Source: Persicitalea sp963716085 (GTDB lineage: Bacteria; Bacteroidota; Bacteroidia; Cytophagales; Spirosomataceae). From it: a stretch of DNA of 64,000 nt. The stretch is taken from positions 3,100,001-3,164,000 of the forward strand of contig OY970288.1 in assembly GCA_963716085.1 (NCBI GenBank), in the 5' to 3' direction. Positions 8,979 to 17,980 of this stretch are shown here, in pieces; position 1 is the first letter of the stretch; every line of letters starts with the position of its first letter. The position numbers were made by a program, and so were the translations under genes. Under the pieces are notes generated by a model, which was not told the DNA's origin, searched no databases, and saw only the letters and a list, made by a program, of their open reading frames with translations.

Positions 8979-9770
8979 CTACCGTAAGTCTTCCCGGAAG
9001 GTATCTTGAGCAAGCCGCACTTGCAGCCGCAAGTTAACTGTGCGATCATTGGGGTTGTTGCGCCCTCCGCCAGTGCCGAGGCTAACGCCCCCACCGCCGA
9101 AACCGCCGCCGCCAAATCCACCACTCCCCATTCCGATGCTGACGCCCGGGGCAATGCCGCCCAGTCCGTTGCCACTGCCCTCAGTCTTGATACCAACTTC
9201 AATCATGCGGGCATCGCGTGCGTCTACCCCCAACTGCGCAAAGGGAATAGTGAATTGCTGGGTAAGTTCTTGATTTTCGTCCAACGAGATGCGGGCGCGG
9301 ATACCTGCCTGATTTTCAATCAAATTGATGAATCGCTCGCCCTGTTTGTCTTTCCAGAGCGCTTCTTTATTAAAGGCTTCCATCATCCGGCTCAAACTCA
9401 AACTATTGGGCAAATCGATCTGCATTTTGCTCAAAGCCCGCTTGTCTTCCCGGGTGACTACGGGAAATACGATGGAGCGGTCTTCCCGGCTATTCTCAGG
9501 ACTAAACGTGAGCCGAACCCCATTGGTTAGCATCTGTTTCACCGTGAGCGGGTCGCGGGTTTTCAGCGTGACGTACATATACTGCGCATCGTTGATCACA
9601 CCAAACCGCAGCCGCGTCTGCTGGTCGAGGCCGTCGAGTGAACCTTGATCCACGTAAGTGAAAGGTGCGTTCCACTTGGCATTGTATGGAATTTTTTTAG
9701 CCGTGTTACAGCTCGAAAGAAGCTGTGAGATCGCCACAAAAATGAGGGCGGAGATTATGGTATTTTTCAT
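8979..9770 (-). CDS. Lipoprotein with CBM9-like N-terminus and glycine-rich C-terminus
   Basis: The signal peptide ends at LSSC (lipidated Cys near residue 21). The segment after it (WNAPFTYVDQGSLDG ... LRFGVINDAQYMYVTL) resembles the start of CBM9/DUF5916 domains, where a folded sheet opens with 'I-DG' and 'YD--YLYV'. From about residue 208 a Gly-rich stretch (GGFGGGGFGGGG) separates this part from a short basic tail. No catalytic motif is seen. It is divergent from the DUF5916 protein at 9942, which has a clear CBM9-like domain, so the two may be co-regulated partners. Function unknown. Confidence 0.6.
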   Translation of the reverse strand: MKNTIISALIFVAISQLLSSCNTAKKIPYNAKWNAPFTYVDQGSLDGLDQQTRLRFGVINDAQYMYVTLKTRDPLTVKQMLTNGVRLTFSPENSREDRSIVFPVVTREDKRALSKMQIDLPNSLSLSRMMEAFNKEALWKDKQGERFINLIENQAGIRARISLDENQELTQQFTIPFAQLGVDARDARMIEVGIKTEGSGNGLGGIAPGVSIGMGSGGFGGGGFGGGGVSLGTGGGRNNPNDRTVNLRLQVRLAQDTFREDLR

Positions 9771-9941
9771 GAAAGCGTGGGTTAAATAATAGGTGTAGAC
9801 CTAACGTATTTTACTGCTGAACATTACAAACGCTTTAAAAATCCTGTCAAAAAGGACGCAATATTCGGTCATTCTAAGGGAAATAGGCTATTTTTGGGCA
9901 AAGCCATTTTTAAGGTGGTCAAGTACATTACCCCCGAATTA

Positions 9942-12176
9942 ATGAAGATAATTTACCCACTTTTTTTTTGGATTTTTATAATCTGCCTCATTCCGATGCC
10001 TTCCGATGCGCAGAAAAAATATCCTACCCCTTCCTTCCAAATGTCGGCCACATCGGCAAAATACACCATCGACGGTGAACTCAACGAATCCGAGTGGATT
10101 CAGCACCGGGTCATCGACCAATTCTGGCAGTTTTTTCCCGTAGATACCATCCCGGCCAAGCACGCGACGGAGATTTTCATGACTTACGACGAAAACTTCC
10201 TCTACGTGGCGGCCAAGTGCCATACCGAAAGCGACAAATTCATCATTCCCTCCTACCGCCGCGACTTCCGGGCGGGTGGCAATGACAACATCAGCTTTCT
10301 GTTCGATACCTTTCAGGACAAAACCAACGCCTTTCTCTTTGGGATGAATCCTTACGGCGTGATGCGCGAGGCGCTGATTTCCAACGGCGGTTCCGATACA
10401 CAGTTTTTCAATACCTTCTGGGACAACAAGTGGGAAGGCGAGTCCAAAATTTTCGACAATTACTGGACCTGCGAATTGAAGATACCGTTCAAGACGCTAC
10501 GCTACCTCGATGGCGGCTCGGCGTGGAATTTTATGAGCTACCGCTTCGATACGCAAAATAACGAGCAATCTACCTGGGTGAGGATTCCGCAGAATCAGAT
10601 TATCTTCAACTTGGCGTTTTCAGGGCCCATGGAGTTCGCCGAGCCGCTCCGCAAGCCAGGTATGAACCTGGCCTTGATCCCCTACGTGCGGGCCGGGCAG
10701 TCGCGGGATTTTTTAAAAGAACCCACCGCCAAAACGCCCCTCAACTCCATCGGGGCCGACCTGAAAGTGGGCATCACGCCCGGTCTGATTCTGGACGCCA
10801 CGATCAATCCCGACTTCTCGACCGTGGAGGCCGACCGCCAGGTGCAGAACCTCACGCGCTTTGATATTTCACTTGCCTTCCCCGAACAGCGGCAGTTTTT
10901 CCTGGAAAACTCCGATCTGTTCGGCACTTTCGGTAGCCAGGAGGCCTTCAACTCCACGATGGGCAATCAGAATTTCACACCTTTTTATTCCCGACGAGTC
11001 GGTCTGGAATTAGACACTACCACGGGTACCTACACGCCCATCCGCATCCTTTCGGGCGTTAGACTCAACGGCAAGGTGAGTAAAAATCTGCGCGTCGGGC
11101 TGCTCAACGTACAGACCGCCCGCGACGAGGAGCGCGGAATTTCCAGCGCCAACACCACCGTGGCTGTCTTACAGCAAAAGGTTTTCAGCCGCTCTAATAT
11201 TACCGGCCTTTTTATCAATAAAGAAATTTTCAACGCCGCCCCGGGCCGCGATCGCTTCAACCGCGTGGCGGGACTGGAATACAACCACGCCTCGGCCGAC
11301 AACCAGTGGTTGGGGAAATTCTACTACCACCAGGCCTTCACGCCCACCGACGGGGATAATCAGTTTGCGACCGGGGCCTCAGTGACTTTGAACAAATATC
11401 GTTACCAAATCACGGGCAATTATTACTACATCGGCGAGGACTTTCGGGCCGAAGTCGGGGTAGTGCCACGCCGAAATGTGTACCGGATCAACCCCATCGC
11501 TCAGTTGAATTTTTACCCCAACGGCAAGCAGATCAACCGCCATAGCCTGGGCGTCAGCTACGAGGAATACCGCAAGCCGGGCCTGGGTCGCACCGATCAG
11601 GCCATCGGGTTGGTGGGCGATGTGACGTTTCAGAACTACGCCACGCTACAATGGCAGGTGGCCAATACCTATACGTACCTCTTTACCGATTTCGACCCGA
11701 CCCGCAGCGGCAACGAACCCCTGCGGCGCGGCACAGATTACCGCTACACCAACGCGCAGTTCAACTACCGCTCCGACCGCCGTAAAAAACTCAACGCCGA
11801 GTTACGGGGAACGTTTGGCCAAAATTTCAACGGCACCATCGCCAGCCTGACGGGCCTGCTTTTGTACCGCTTCCAGCCCTACGGCGACCTGACGATGAAT
11901 TTCAGTTATAGTCGCATTACCACTTCCGAGGGCCGGGGGACGTTGTTTTTGATCGGCCCGCGAACTGACATCACTTTTTCCAAGAAACTCTTCTGGACAA
12001 CTTTCTTCCAGTATAATAACTTAAGTAATAACGTCAACATCAACAGCCGCCTGCAATGGCGCTTCCGTCCGGTATCGGATTTCTTTCTGGTGTATTCCGA
12101 CAACTATTTTGCCGACTCGTTCTCGGCCAAAAACCGGGCGATCATCGCGAAGCTGACGTATTGGTTCAATTTATAG
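9942..12176 (+). CDS. DUF5916 outer-membrane protein with CBM9-like domain
   Basis: The start is set at the ATG at 9942 because a classical signal peptide follows (hydrophobic to SDAQ). Residues about 35-220 form a CBM9-like beta-sandwich (YTIDGELNESEW ... MTYDENFLYVAAKC). The remaining ~500 residues show alternating amphipathic beta strands and an aromatic C-terminus (TYWFNL), as expected for an outer-membrane barrel. This is the DUF5916 architecture of Bacteroidota. Function is unproven; carbohydrate binding or a surface receptor role is the usual guess. It is divergent from the lipoprotein gene with a similar N-terminal fold. Confidence 0.8.
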   Translation: MKIIYPLFFWIFIICLIPMPSDAQKKYPTPSFQMSATSAKYTIDGELNESEWIQHRVIDQFWQFFPVDTIPAKHATEIFMTYDENFLYVAAKCHTESDKFIIPSYRRDFRAGGNDNISFLFDTFQDKTNAFLFGMNPYGVMREALISNGGSDTQFFNTFWDNKWEGESKIFDNYWTCELKIPFKTLRYLDGGSAWNFMSYRFDTQNNEQSTWVRIPQNQIIFNLAFSGPMEFAEPLRKPGMNLALIPYVRAGQSRDFLKEPTAKTPLNSIGADLKVGITPGLILDATINPDFSTVEADRQVQNLTRFDISLAFPEQRQFFLENSDLFGTFGSQEAFNSTMGNQNFTPFYSRRVGLELDTTTGTYTPIRILSGVRLNGKVSKNLRVGLLNVQTARDEERGISSANTTVAVLQQKVFSRSNITGLFINKEIFNAAPGRDRFNRVAGLEYNHASADNQWLGKFYYHQAFTPTDGDNQFATGASVTLNKYRYQITGNYYYIGEDFRAEVGVVPRRNVYRINPIAQLNFYPNGKQINRHSLGVSYEEYRKPGLGRTDQAIGLVGDVTFQNYATLQWQVANTYTYLFTDFDPTRSGNEPLRRGTDYRYTNAQFNYRSDRRKKLNAELRGTFGQNFNGTIASLTGLLLYRFQPYGDLTMNFSYSRITTSEGRGTLFLIGPRTDITFSKKLFWTTFFQYNNLSNNVNINSRLQWRFRPVSDFFLVYSDNYFADSFSAKNRAIIAKLTYWFNL

Positions 12177-12211
12177 TTCTGAATGATAAAATTCCGAGTC
12201 CAGTATTCTAT

Positions 12212-12257
12212 CATTCACTCATTAACTCATTCAAAATCACTCATTTACTCATTCAGA
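12212..12257. repeat. Octamer array, CATTNACT-type
   Basis: CATTCACT CATTAACT CATTCAAA, a 6-bp break, CATTTACT CATTCAGA. The array ends 7 nt before the GTG start of the peptidase gene. Units diverge but the 8-bp register is mostly kept. Confidence 0.6.
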
Positions 12258-12264
12258 ATTACCC

Positions 12265-13038
12265 GTGAGTACTTTCCAGCTTTTTATTACCTTCTCAGTC
12301 CTGATCGCCGCTTTGGTCGGCTGGGCGATTTGGTCGAGATTGAGGAAAAAGTACCGTGGCTTTTCCAAAAACTGGCGGGTTATCCTCAACGATAAGGTCT
12401 CGTACTATGAAGAATTATCGGAAGATGAAAAGCGGCGTTTCGAGCGGGAAATCCTGAGTTTCCTGAATGACGTGACCGTCACAGGCGTCGAAATGGAAAT
12501 TGACGACACCGACCGTCTGCTGGTGGCGGCGAGTGCCGTGATTCCATTGTTCGGTTTTCCACAGTTGCGCTACCGGAACATTAGCGAAGTACTTCTCTAT
12601 AAGGGCACTTTTAATGCCAAGTACCAAACTGAAGGCGAGGCTCGTAATATTCTGGGCCAAGTTGGCTCGGGAAACATGAACCGACTGATGATCTTGTCAC
12701 TGCCCGCCCTGCACGCGGGTTTCGAGAACGAGAAGAGCAAAAGCAACGTCGGCATTCACGAGTTCGTCCACCTGATCGACAAGGCTGATGGGGGTACCGA
12801 TGGCGTACCGGAAAGTCTGATGCGGAAGCAATACGTGCTGCCGTGGCTGCAGCTCGTCCACCGCGAAACCGAAAAAATCAAACAAGACGAATCAGATATC
12901 AACCCCTACGCCGCCACCAGCGAGGCGGAGTTCCTGAGCGTGGTGAGCGAGTATTTCTTTACGCAGCCGGAGCTATTTGAAGAGAGGCATCCGGCGCTTT
13001 ACAACTTGATGACAAAGATGTATCGGCAAGAGCCTTAA
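12265..13038 (+). CDS. MtfA-like zinc peptidase (M90 family)
   Basis: An N-terminal transmembrane segment (residues 2-23) precedes a soluble domain with HEFVHLIDKADG near residue 168, the HExxH zinc site with the extended D characteristic of MtfA-type peptidases. A later Glu in ATSEAEFLSVVSEYFF is the probable third ligand. In enterobacteria MtfA controls the glucose PTS regulator Mlc. Bacteroidota lack that pathway, so only the peptidase fold is claimed. The start is GTG at 12265; no ATG is available before the membrane segment. It converges on the Rpn-family gene 11 bp downstream. Confidence 0.85.
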   Translation: MSTFQLFITFSVLIAALVGWAIWSRLRKKYRGFSKNWRVILNDKVSYYEELSEDEKRRFEREILSFLNDVTVTGVEMEIDDTDRLLVAASAVIPLFGFPQLRYRNISEVLLYKGTFNAKYQTEGEARNILGQVGSGNMNRLMILSLPALHAGFENEKSKSNVGIHEFVHLIDKADGGTDGVPESLMRKQYVLPWLQLVHRETEKIKQDESDINPYAATSEAEFLSVVSEYFFTQPELFEERHPALYNLMTKMYRQEP

Positions 13039-13049
13039 GTCGCTAATTC

Positions 13050-14018
13050 TTAAAGTTTTTCGATTTGTTCTTTCGTTAAGCCCGTGAATTTAATGATCCT
13101 GTCAATAGACTCATTTTCAACCTTCATTAATCGGGCAATATCAATTTTTGCGTTGTCAATTCCTTCAGTCCTCCCCACCTGTCGGCCTATCTCCCGGCCT
13201 ATCTCCCGGCCGACCTCTAGACCTTCCACCCGGCCTTTCTCCCGGCCTACTTCTAATCCAGCCTCTATGCCTGCTTCTCGCCCCTCTTCAAAGGCCGTCT
13301 GCTTTGCATAATCGAACACTGCTTTGTTGTCACGAAAGACTTTCAAGCTATTTTCGTAGCTATCCATCTCCCTTTGATTGAAGTTAGCCAGCTCGGCTTT
13401 CTCAAATGCCTGGACGAAAATATCATCTTCGAAGATGGTAGGGATCGATTGAAAATCTTCCAGATTCTTGATAAAATACAGCCACCTGTCAAGTCTGCTA
13501 CCTAGTTCATTCTCTGCGAGTTTAAAGTTGGGCATTTCCAAATAAATGTAGGTCAGCTTGTCGTAAAAGACTTTTCCGTGCTGATTTTTCAACTTTATGG
13601 TGTGGAGAACCTCGCTTTTTTCGGGTTCGGTCTCGTAGTCATCAAATGTAAAATCCAGGATACCCACACAAAAGACCGCTTTCAAATTATAAGACCAGGC
13701 GCCTTTTTCTGCCTGTTCCCGAATTGGAAAGGTCGAGTAGTAGATGGTTCGCTCAATTAAATAATTCTGCTTTGCTTTTTGTAGCTCGACGATGAACTTT
13801 TCGCCCCGCTCGTTCTCACAGTATATGTCGTATATGGCCTTTCGGTCGGCATCGCGCAGGCCAAGTTGCTCTGTATTCTTGAAGGACAGATCGGTTATTT
13901 TGCTTTGCAGTGGAAGCAAAGCATTCAAAAAATCGATCAAAAGCGGTTTGCTGGCTTCTTCTCCAAAAATTTTCTTGAATCCAAAATCTGTAAAGGGATT
14001 GACATATTTTGCTCTCAT
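13050..14018 (-). CDS. Rpn-family recombination-promoting nuclease / PD-(D/E)XK transposase-like protein
   Basis: The N-terminus MRAKYVNPFTDFGFKKIFG is the hallmark of this family, so the start is put at 14018 rather than at an upstream ATG at 14069. FIVELQKAKQ near residue 95 gives the E-x-K of the PD-(D/E)XK nuclease core. The C-terminal quarter is a low-complexity charged repeat of about 4-residue units (EGRE-AGIE-AGLE-VGRE-KGR...) that should form a long helix, followed by a short FTGLTKEQIEKL tail. Rpn proteins promote RecA-independent recombination; many copies are selfish or variable. About 322 aa is typical. Confidence 0.88.
   Translation of the reverse strand: MRAKYVNPFTDFGFKKIFGEEASKPLLIDFLNALLPLQSKITDLSFKNTEQLGLRDADRKAIYDIYCENERGEKFIVELQKAKQNYLIERTIYYSTFPIREQAEKGAWSYNLKAVFCVGILDFTFDDYETEPEKSEVLHTIKLKNQHGKVFYDKLTYIYLEMPNFKLAENELGSRLDRWLYFIKNLEDFQSIPTIFEDDIFVQAFEKAELANFNQREMDSYENSLKVFRDNKAVFDYAKQTAFEEGREAGIEAGLEVGREKGRVEGLEVGREIGREIGRQVGRTEGIDNAKIDIARLMKVENESIDRIIKFTGLTKEQIEKL
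13170..13285. repeat. Degenerate in-frame tandem repeat in the Rpn C-terminus
   Basis: Units around CTCCCGGCCTAT / TCTCGGCC-type 12 bp recur within the coding region and encode the GREx/GLEx series on the minus strand. Being a multiple of 3 bp, length changes would keep the reading frame. Confidence 0.6.
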
Positions 14019-14108
14019 GGCCGGAAGCGGTTGATTTTCAACAAAGATACCGATAGTTGTGAGACACAACTAGATTCTCGCCCGACATACTAAATCACGC
14101 AACAAAGA

Positions 14109-14133
14109 AGCCCCCTCGCCGACGAAGCGAGGG
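14109..14133 (-). terminator. Terminator after the SusC/SusD remnant
   Basis: On the minus strand GCCCCCTCGC, a short loop and GCGAGGGGGC are followed by TTCTTTGTTG. The stem is ten GC-rich base pairs. It lies 45 bp after the stop of the remnant reading frame. Confidence 0.75.
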
Positions 14134-14176
14134 GGCCAAATGAATTTTAAAAACAACAATTCACTTCAACAACATT

Positions 14177-14855
14177 CTACTTCGCAAACCACATCTTCAA
14201 CCGCATCGTGTTCTGCCCTCCCTGCCGCTTCAGCGCCTCCGTGAAATTGGTAAAGTTCAGCGACTCCTCCGAGCCGGGATACGCCAGGAGCGTAGGAATC
14301 ACGTCATTGTTGGCGTTAGAAGCCGGGGCTTTCAGGGCCGGAATGCCCGTGCGGCGGTATTCCGTCCAGGCTTCCAGGCCCTGCCCGTGGAGCGCGATCC
14401 ACTTTTGCTCCATGATCTGAGTGTGTGCATCGGCTCCGCTTTTCAAGGCATTGGCGGTCAGGAACTTGGACTACGGTGTCAGGTTGTACTGCTTGAAGGT
14501 GTCCGTGATGGCGTCGCGGTAGTTAGCCGCCACATCGCCCGCCGAGGCGATGCCTTTAATGGGTCAGTTCGGCTTTGATGGATAGCAGTTCGGCGTAGGT
14601 CCTCACGACGCCCGGCGCGGTGGCGGCGGTGTAGTAGCTACCTACCTTAGAGGTTATCGACAAGCCCAGGGCGTCGGCGTTGGTGCTGGTGCCCCGGTTG
14701 GTTCCTTCGACCAGCATACTGGCGCCGGGCAACCCGGCCCCGTCGGCTTTGGAGGCGATGCGGCCCGAGAGCGAGTAGTCCTGGGCCTGCGCGTGGGAGG
14801 TCGCCGTGAGCAGGACGCCCGCCAGCAGCCAAATGAAAGCAAACGTTTTTTTCAT
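14177..14855 (-). pseudogene. Fused SusC N-terminus / SusD C-terminus remnant
   Basis: Codons from 14855 encode a signal peptide (MKKTFAFIWLLAG to AQAQ) and the start of a CarboxypepD_reg-like plug (SLSGRI ... GLPGASMLVEGTNRGTS) as in SusC/RagA receptors. From about 14685 onward the sequence changes to the C-terminal half of a SusD-like protein (VGSYYTAATAP, TYAELLSIKAEL, then the typical WIALHGQGLEAWTEYRRTG). A frameshift near 14562 (TAA follows AELTH) and a TAG at 14472-14474 break the SusD part. Joining the frames gives a continuous SusD C-terminus to 14177. About 3-4 kb of a former susC-susD pair has been lost. It should give no functional protein. Confidence 0.85.
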
Positions 14856-15365
14856 AAATTGTTGGTTGGGATAGAATTGTACAATTAAAGGATTATTTAA
14901 AATGAAAAAATTTGAGGAGGTGGGCTTTAATAATTAAAATTAGCTATGGAGGTTCAAGGTTCGGCCAACAGTATAATTTGCCCTTATCGTTCATTCACCC
15001 AATTTTATTTCAATGTTAGGCAATTGTTAAATACAAATGCATAGCAAATCTTGATTTTTAAAAAATGTTTTCTTGAAAGTGTTAGATTTGTTTTTCGGCA
15101 AATATTAAATATGATTTTATCAAGATATGGGCAGAAATTGTAGCAATTCTCTGAAAAATATTTTTCGGGAAAATGATTGTGAAAGGAGCGGTCGGAAAAA
15201 ATTCGATCGATTACAAGTCCGTGGACAGCTTGTTCTTGCCTGGTGGCATAGGCAATCGGCATAGCTAATACTTACTACGAATTGCAAGCTCGGTTTTCGC
15301 CGCAAAAATGAAATCCCTATCTTGGAGAAATCTGAGATATTCTATCAAACTTTAACCTTCCCCCC
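14856..15365. other. AT-rich intergenic region
   Basis: About 510 bp, notably AT-rich, between the SusC/SusD remnant and the flavodoxin-fold gene. It probably contains the former promoter region of the remnant. One 85-codon open frame on the minus strand (15005-15262) has no recognisable feature and is not called. Confidence 0.45.
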
Positions 15366-16091
15366 ATGCCCCGACCGGAAAAGCCCGATTTCTCGCATCT
15401 CAATGCCCTTTACATCAACTGCACCCTCAAAAAATCCCCACAGCAAAGCCACACCGCCGGATTGATGGAAGTCTCCCGCCACATCATGGAAGCCGAAGGC
15501 GTGACCACGGAACTGCTCCGCCTCGTGGACTACGACATCGCTCCCGGTGTGCAACCCGACATGACCGAGGTGAAGGACTCAGGCATCGAGTCCGACGACT
15601 GGCCGAAGATTTATGAAAAAGTGAAAGCCGCCGACATTCTAGTGATCGGCACGCCGATTTGGCTGGGCGAACGCTCCTCCGTAGCCACGCAACTCGTGGA
15701 GCGACTCTACGCGATGAGTGCCAAACAAAACGAGAAAGGGCAGTACGTGTATTACGGAAAGGTGGGCGGCTGCGTGATCACGGGCAACGAAGACGGCATC
15801 AAGCATTGCGCAATGGGCCTGCTCTACGCCATGCAGCACATCGGGTACAGCATTCCGCCGCAGGCCGACTGCGGTTGGATCGGCGAAGTGGGGCCGGGGC
15901 CAAGCTACCTCGATGAGAAGGCGGATGCGCTGGGCAACAACTTCACCAACCGCAACACGACCTTCATGACCTACAATTTGTTACACCTTGCCAAACTCTT
16001 GAAAGACAGCGGCGGATACCCCACTTACGGTAATTCGGTGAAAGAATGGGAAGACGGCGAACGCTGGGAATTCAGGCAGGTGAACAAGTAA
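15366..16091 (+). CDS. Flavodoxin-fold NADPH-dependent FMN reductase-like protein
   Basis: The flavodoxin-like fold begins with NALYINCTLKKSPQQSHTAGL, where the loop after strand 1 binds the FMN phosphate. TPIWLGERSSVATQLVERL follows strand 3, and VITGNEDGIKHCAMGLLYAMQHIGYSIPP matches the distal sheet and helix of the NADPH-dependent FMN reductase family. At 241 aa it is longer than minimal flavin reductases, with an extended C-terminus. It is probably a cytoplasmic quinone or flavin reductase. It appears to stand alone. Confidence 0.75.
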   Translation: MPRPEKPDFSHLNALYINCTLKKSPQQSHTAGLMEVSRHIMEAEGVTTELLRLVDYDIAPGVQPDMTEVKDSGIESDDWPKIYEKVKAADILVIGTPIWLGERSSVATQLVERLYAMSAKQNEKGQYVYYGKVGGCVITGNEDGIKHCAMGLLYAMQHIGYSIPPQADCGWIGEVGPGPSYLDEKADALGNNFTNRNTTFMTYNLLHLAKLLKDSGGYPTYGNSVKEWEDGERWEFRQVNK

Positions 16092-16165
16092 GGGGCATGG
16101 TTTTTTCGTAGTTGGTTTCTGTAAAATCGTTATCTCGAAAACTTTAAACTAAAACCCTAACCGCC

Positions 16166-16459
16166 ATGATTTACGACCAAAACCCCGTACCCGGTGTCCC
16201 GACGCCGGGCGTAGCGACGCCCGGCGGCATTCCCGCTCCCGACATTACGCCGCCCGTCGGGCCGCCCGAGACTCCGATCACCCCTGACCTGCCCGAGACG
16301 CCGCAGCCCGTCGTGCCGGACGAGAATCCCATCACCAATCCGCCGTCGGAAACACCCGACTTCGATCCCGCTCCCGAGCGCGATCCGGTGGCTCCAGGCA
16401 CTCCCGAATTGAATCCCGGTTCGATTCCGGGGATTGATTCGGTGGTTCCGATGAAATGA
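16166..16459 (+). CDS. Proline-rich acidic small protein, unknown function
   Basis: A 97-aa protein with 29 prolines. It has one arginine and one lysine (the last residue), no Cys and no Trp. It starts with tandem PGV/TPG units (PVPGVPTPGVATPGG) and continues with PET/PDE/PSE motifs, so it should be extended and unfolded. There is no signal peptide. The ATG at 16166 and a strong terminator 2 bp after the stop argue for a real gene, but a high-GC repetitive frame can be open by chance. The antisense frame is also open across the gene. No function is offered. Confidence 0.5.
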   Translation: MIYDQNPVPGVPTPGVATPGGIPAPDITPPVGPPETPITPDLPETPQPVVPDENPITNPPSETPDFDPAPERDPVAPGTPELNPGSIPGIDSVVPMK

Positions 16460-16460
16460 A

Positions 16461-16497
16461 AAACGGCCAATGGAAAAGTCCATTGGCCGTTTTTTGT
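16461..16497. terminator. Strong bidirectional terminator
   Basis: AAACGGCCAATGG, loop AAAAGT, CCATTGGCCGTTT with a T tract on the plus side and an A tract on the other. It ends the proline-rich gene and could also stop minus-strand transcription leaving the GH144-like gene. Confidence 0.9.
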
Positions 16498-16571
16498 TGT
16501 CTGTTCTCAGACAACAGTTAGAAATCTTTTCACCCAAAGGTGCTGGCTTTTGACAAGAGGTTACTAGCCCT

Positions 16572-17948
16572 TCACTTCACACCAGGATACTTGAAATCCA
16601 GTTTTTTTAGCCCTTCCTGCACTTCGGGGCAACTCATGAATAACCGCCACAGCAAGCCCGTGCGGTAGTTTTCGATCATGACGATAATTGGTCCCTGGTC
16701 GATGGCGAGGTGCGATTTGGCGTACCAATTCTCAGATTCATTAAAAGCGTCCACGAAGCCGTACTCACTCCAAATCTTATCGCCTAGGTCGTCGTAATAA
16801 TGGCGCAGGGCGCGCATGGATTTGTCGGGCGTGTAGGGAAACGCCGACAGGGCCGCCGTCGGGGTGATGGTGCCGTTGTCGTTGGTGGGCGAATGCCCCC
16901 GGTAGCCATTGGGCGTGTCGCTGGAGGTAAGTCCCCAGGTATCTTCGCCGTAACCCTCGAATTCCTTAGGGTTGTCGAGGCAATACTGGTAGTTGATAAG
17001 CGTGTGGCTGGTGTTCTGCTCCTGGTAGTTGGCGTAGCGGTCCTGCAAGCCCATTGGGTTCAGGCCCAGAAAGGAGTAATGCGTAAAGAACAGCGGCCCA
17101 CCGAAATCGAAACCCAGCGGCAGCGTGATGTCGTAGAATTTTTTGCCATTTTTGATCCGTCCGCCCACGGCCCACCCCCGGTGATAAACGATGGGATCGA
17201 CGGGGTAGCGCGGGGCCGCCGCCGCCAGCACGTAGGTGATGAGGGCCTCGTTGTACCCGCGAAGTTCAAAATCCATGGCCCAGCCGTTGTTGGGACTCCA
17301 GTGCCAGTACAGCACTTCGCGGCCAACTTGGGTGTAAAAATCCCACTCCACTTCGCGCCAGAGGCTGTTGATCCGGTTGCGAAGCTCGCCCTCGGCCCGG
17401 TCGTTGCGGTCGAAGTACTGCCGGGCGGCCAGCAGTCCCTGCATCAGGAAAGAGGTTTCGACCAGGTCGCCGCCGTCGTCCTTGCGACTGAAGGGAATCA
17501 CCTTACCCGTACTGCCGTTCAGCCAGTGCGGGAACACGCCGTGGTAGGCATCCGCCTTGGCCAGGAAGCGAACCATTTTCAGCAGACGCGCCACCACCGA
17601 ATCACGCGGTTGCCAGCCCCGCTCGGCCGCCACGACCATCGCCATGACCCCGAAACCGGTTCCGCCGGTGGTCACCACCTCGCCGCCGTAATTGAACGAC
17701 TCGTTGCTTCGCTCCCGCGCCAGGCCACTCACAGGGTGGCCCAGATCCCAGAAGTACCGGAAGGTTTGCTTTTGGGTTAGTTCCAGCAGGGCCGTATCGG
17801 ACAGGTTTCTGGGGCGCTCGGCGGGATTGAAGGCGGCAGGAGTAGGCGATGTAGGATTCTTTTTCTTCTGGGCAACAGCAGGATGCAATACCAAAGCCAG
17901 CAGACACACGCAAGAGAGGAAGGTCGGGAGTCGCGTTCTCATTTTCAA
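16572..17948 (-). CDS. GH144-like endo-beta-1,2-glucanase (glucoamylase-family fold)
   Basis: After a signal peptide (to AVAQ) the protein shows the alpha/alpha-barrel of the PF10091 'glucoamylase' family: FRYFWDLGHP, GGTGFGVMAMV, then E164 in DLVETSFL and E234 in YNEALITY. In characterised GH144 beta-1,2-glucanases from Chitinophaga the two key Glu residues are spaced almost identically (E142/E211), so E164 and E234 are the likely active-site pair (inference). The C-terminus DQGPIIVMIENYRTG is also typical. It is the last gene of the susC-susD-LamG locus and provides its depolymerase. It probably acts in the periplasm. Confidence 0.82.
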   Translation of the reverse strand: MKMRTRLPTFLSCVCLLALVLHPAVAQKKKNPTSPTPAAFNPAERPRNLSDTALLELTQKQTFRYFWDLGHPVSGLARERSNESFNYGGEVVTTGGTGFGVMAMVVAAERGWQPRDSVVARLLKMVRFLAKADAYHGVFPHWLNGSTGKVIPFSRKDDGGDLVETSFLMQGLLAARQYFDRNDRAEGELRNRINSLWREVEWDFYTQVGREVLYWHWSPNNGWAMDFELRGYNEALITYVLAAAAPRYPVDPIVYHRGWAVGGRIKNGKKFYDITLPLGFDFGGPLFFTHYSFLGLNPMGLQDRYANYQEQNTSHTLINYQYCLDNPKEFEGYGEDTWGLTSSDTPNGYRGHSPTNDNGTITPTAALSAFPYTPDKSMRALRHYYDDLGDKIWSEYGFVDAFNESENWYAKSHLAIDQGPIIVMIENYRTGLLWRLFMSCPEVQEGLKKLDFKYPGVK

Positions 17949-17980
17949 AATCAGGTTTTAAAATAAAGGGGACGAATGCC

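Noticed and set aside
15005..15262. An 85-codon minus-strand frame in the AT-rich gap
   Set aside because: Composition is that of AT-rich noncoding DNA, no motif, and no promoter or homologue can be named.
16800..17780. A 326-codon open frame on the plus strand
   Set aside because: Antisense to the GH144-like gene, with low-complexity composition and no motif.
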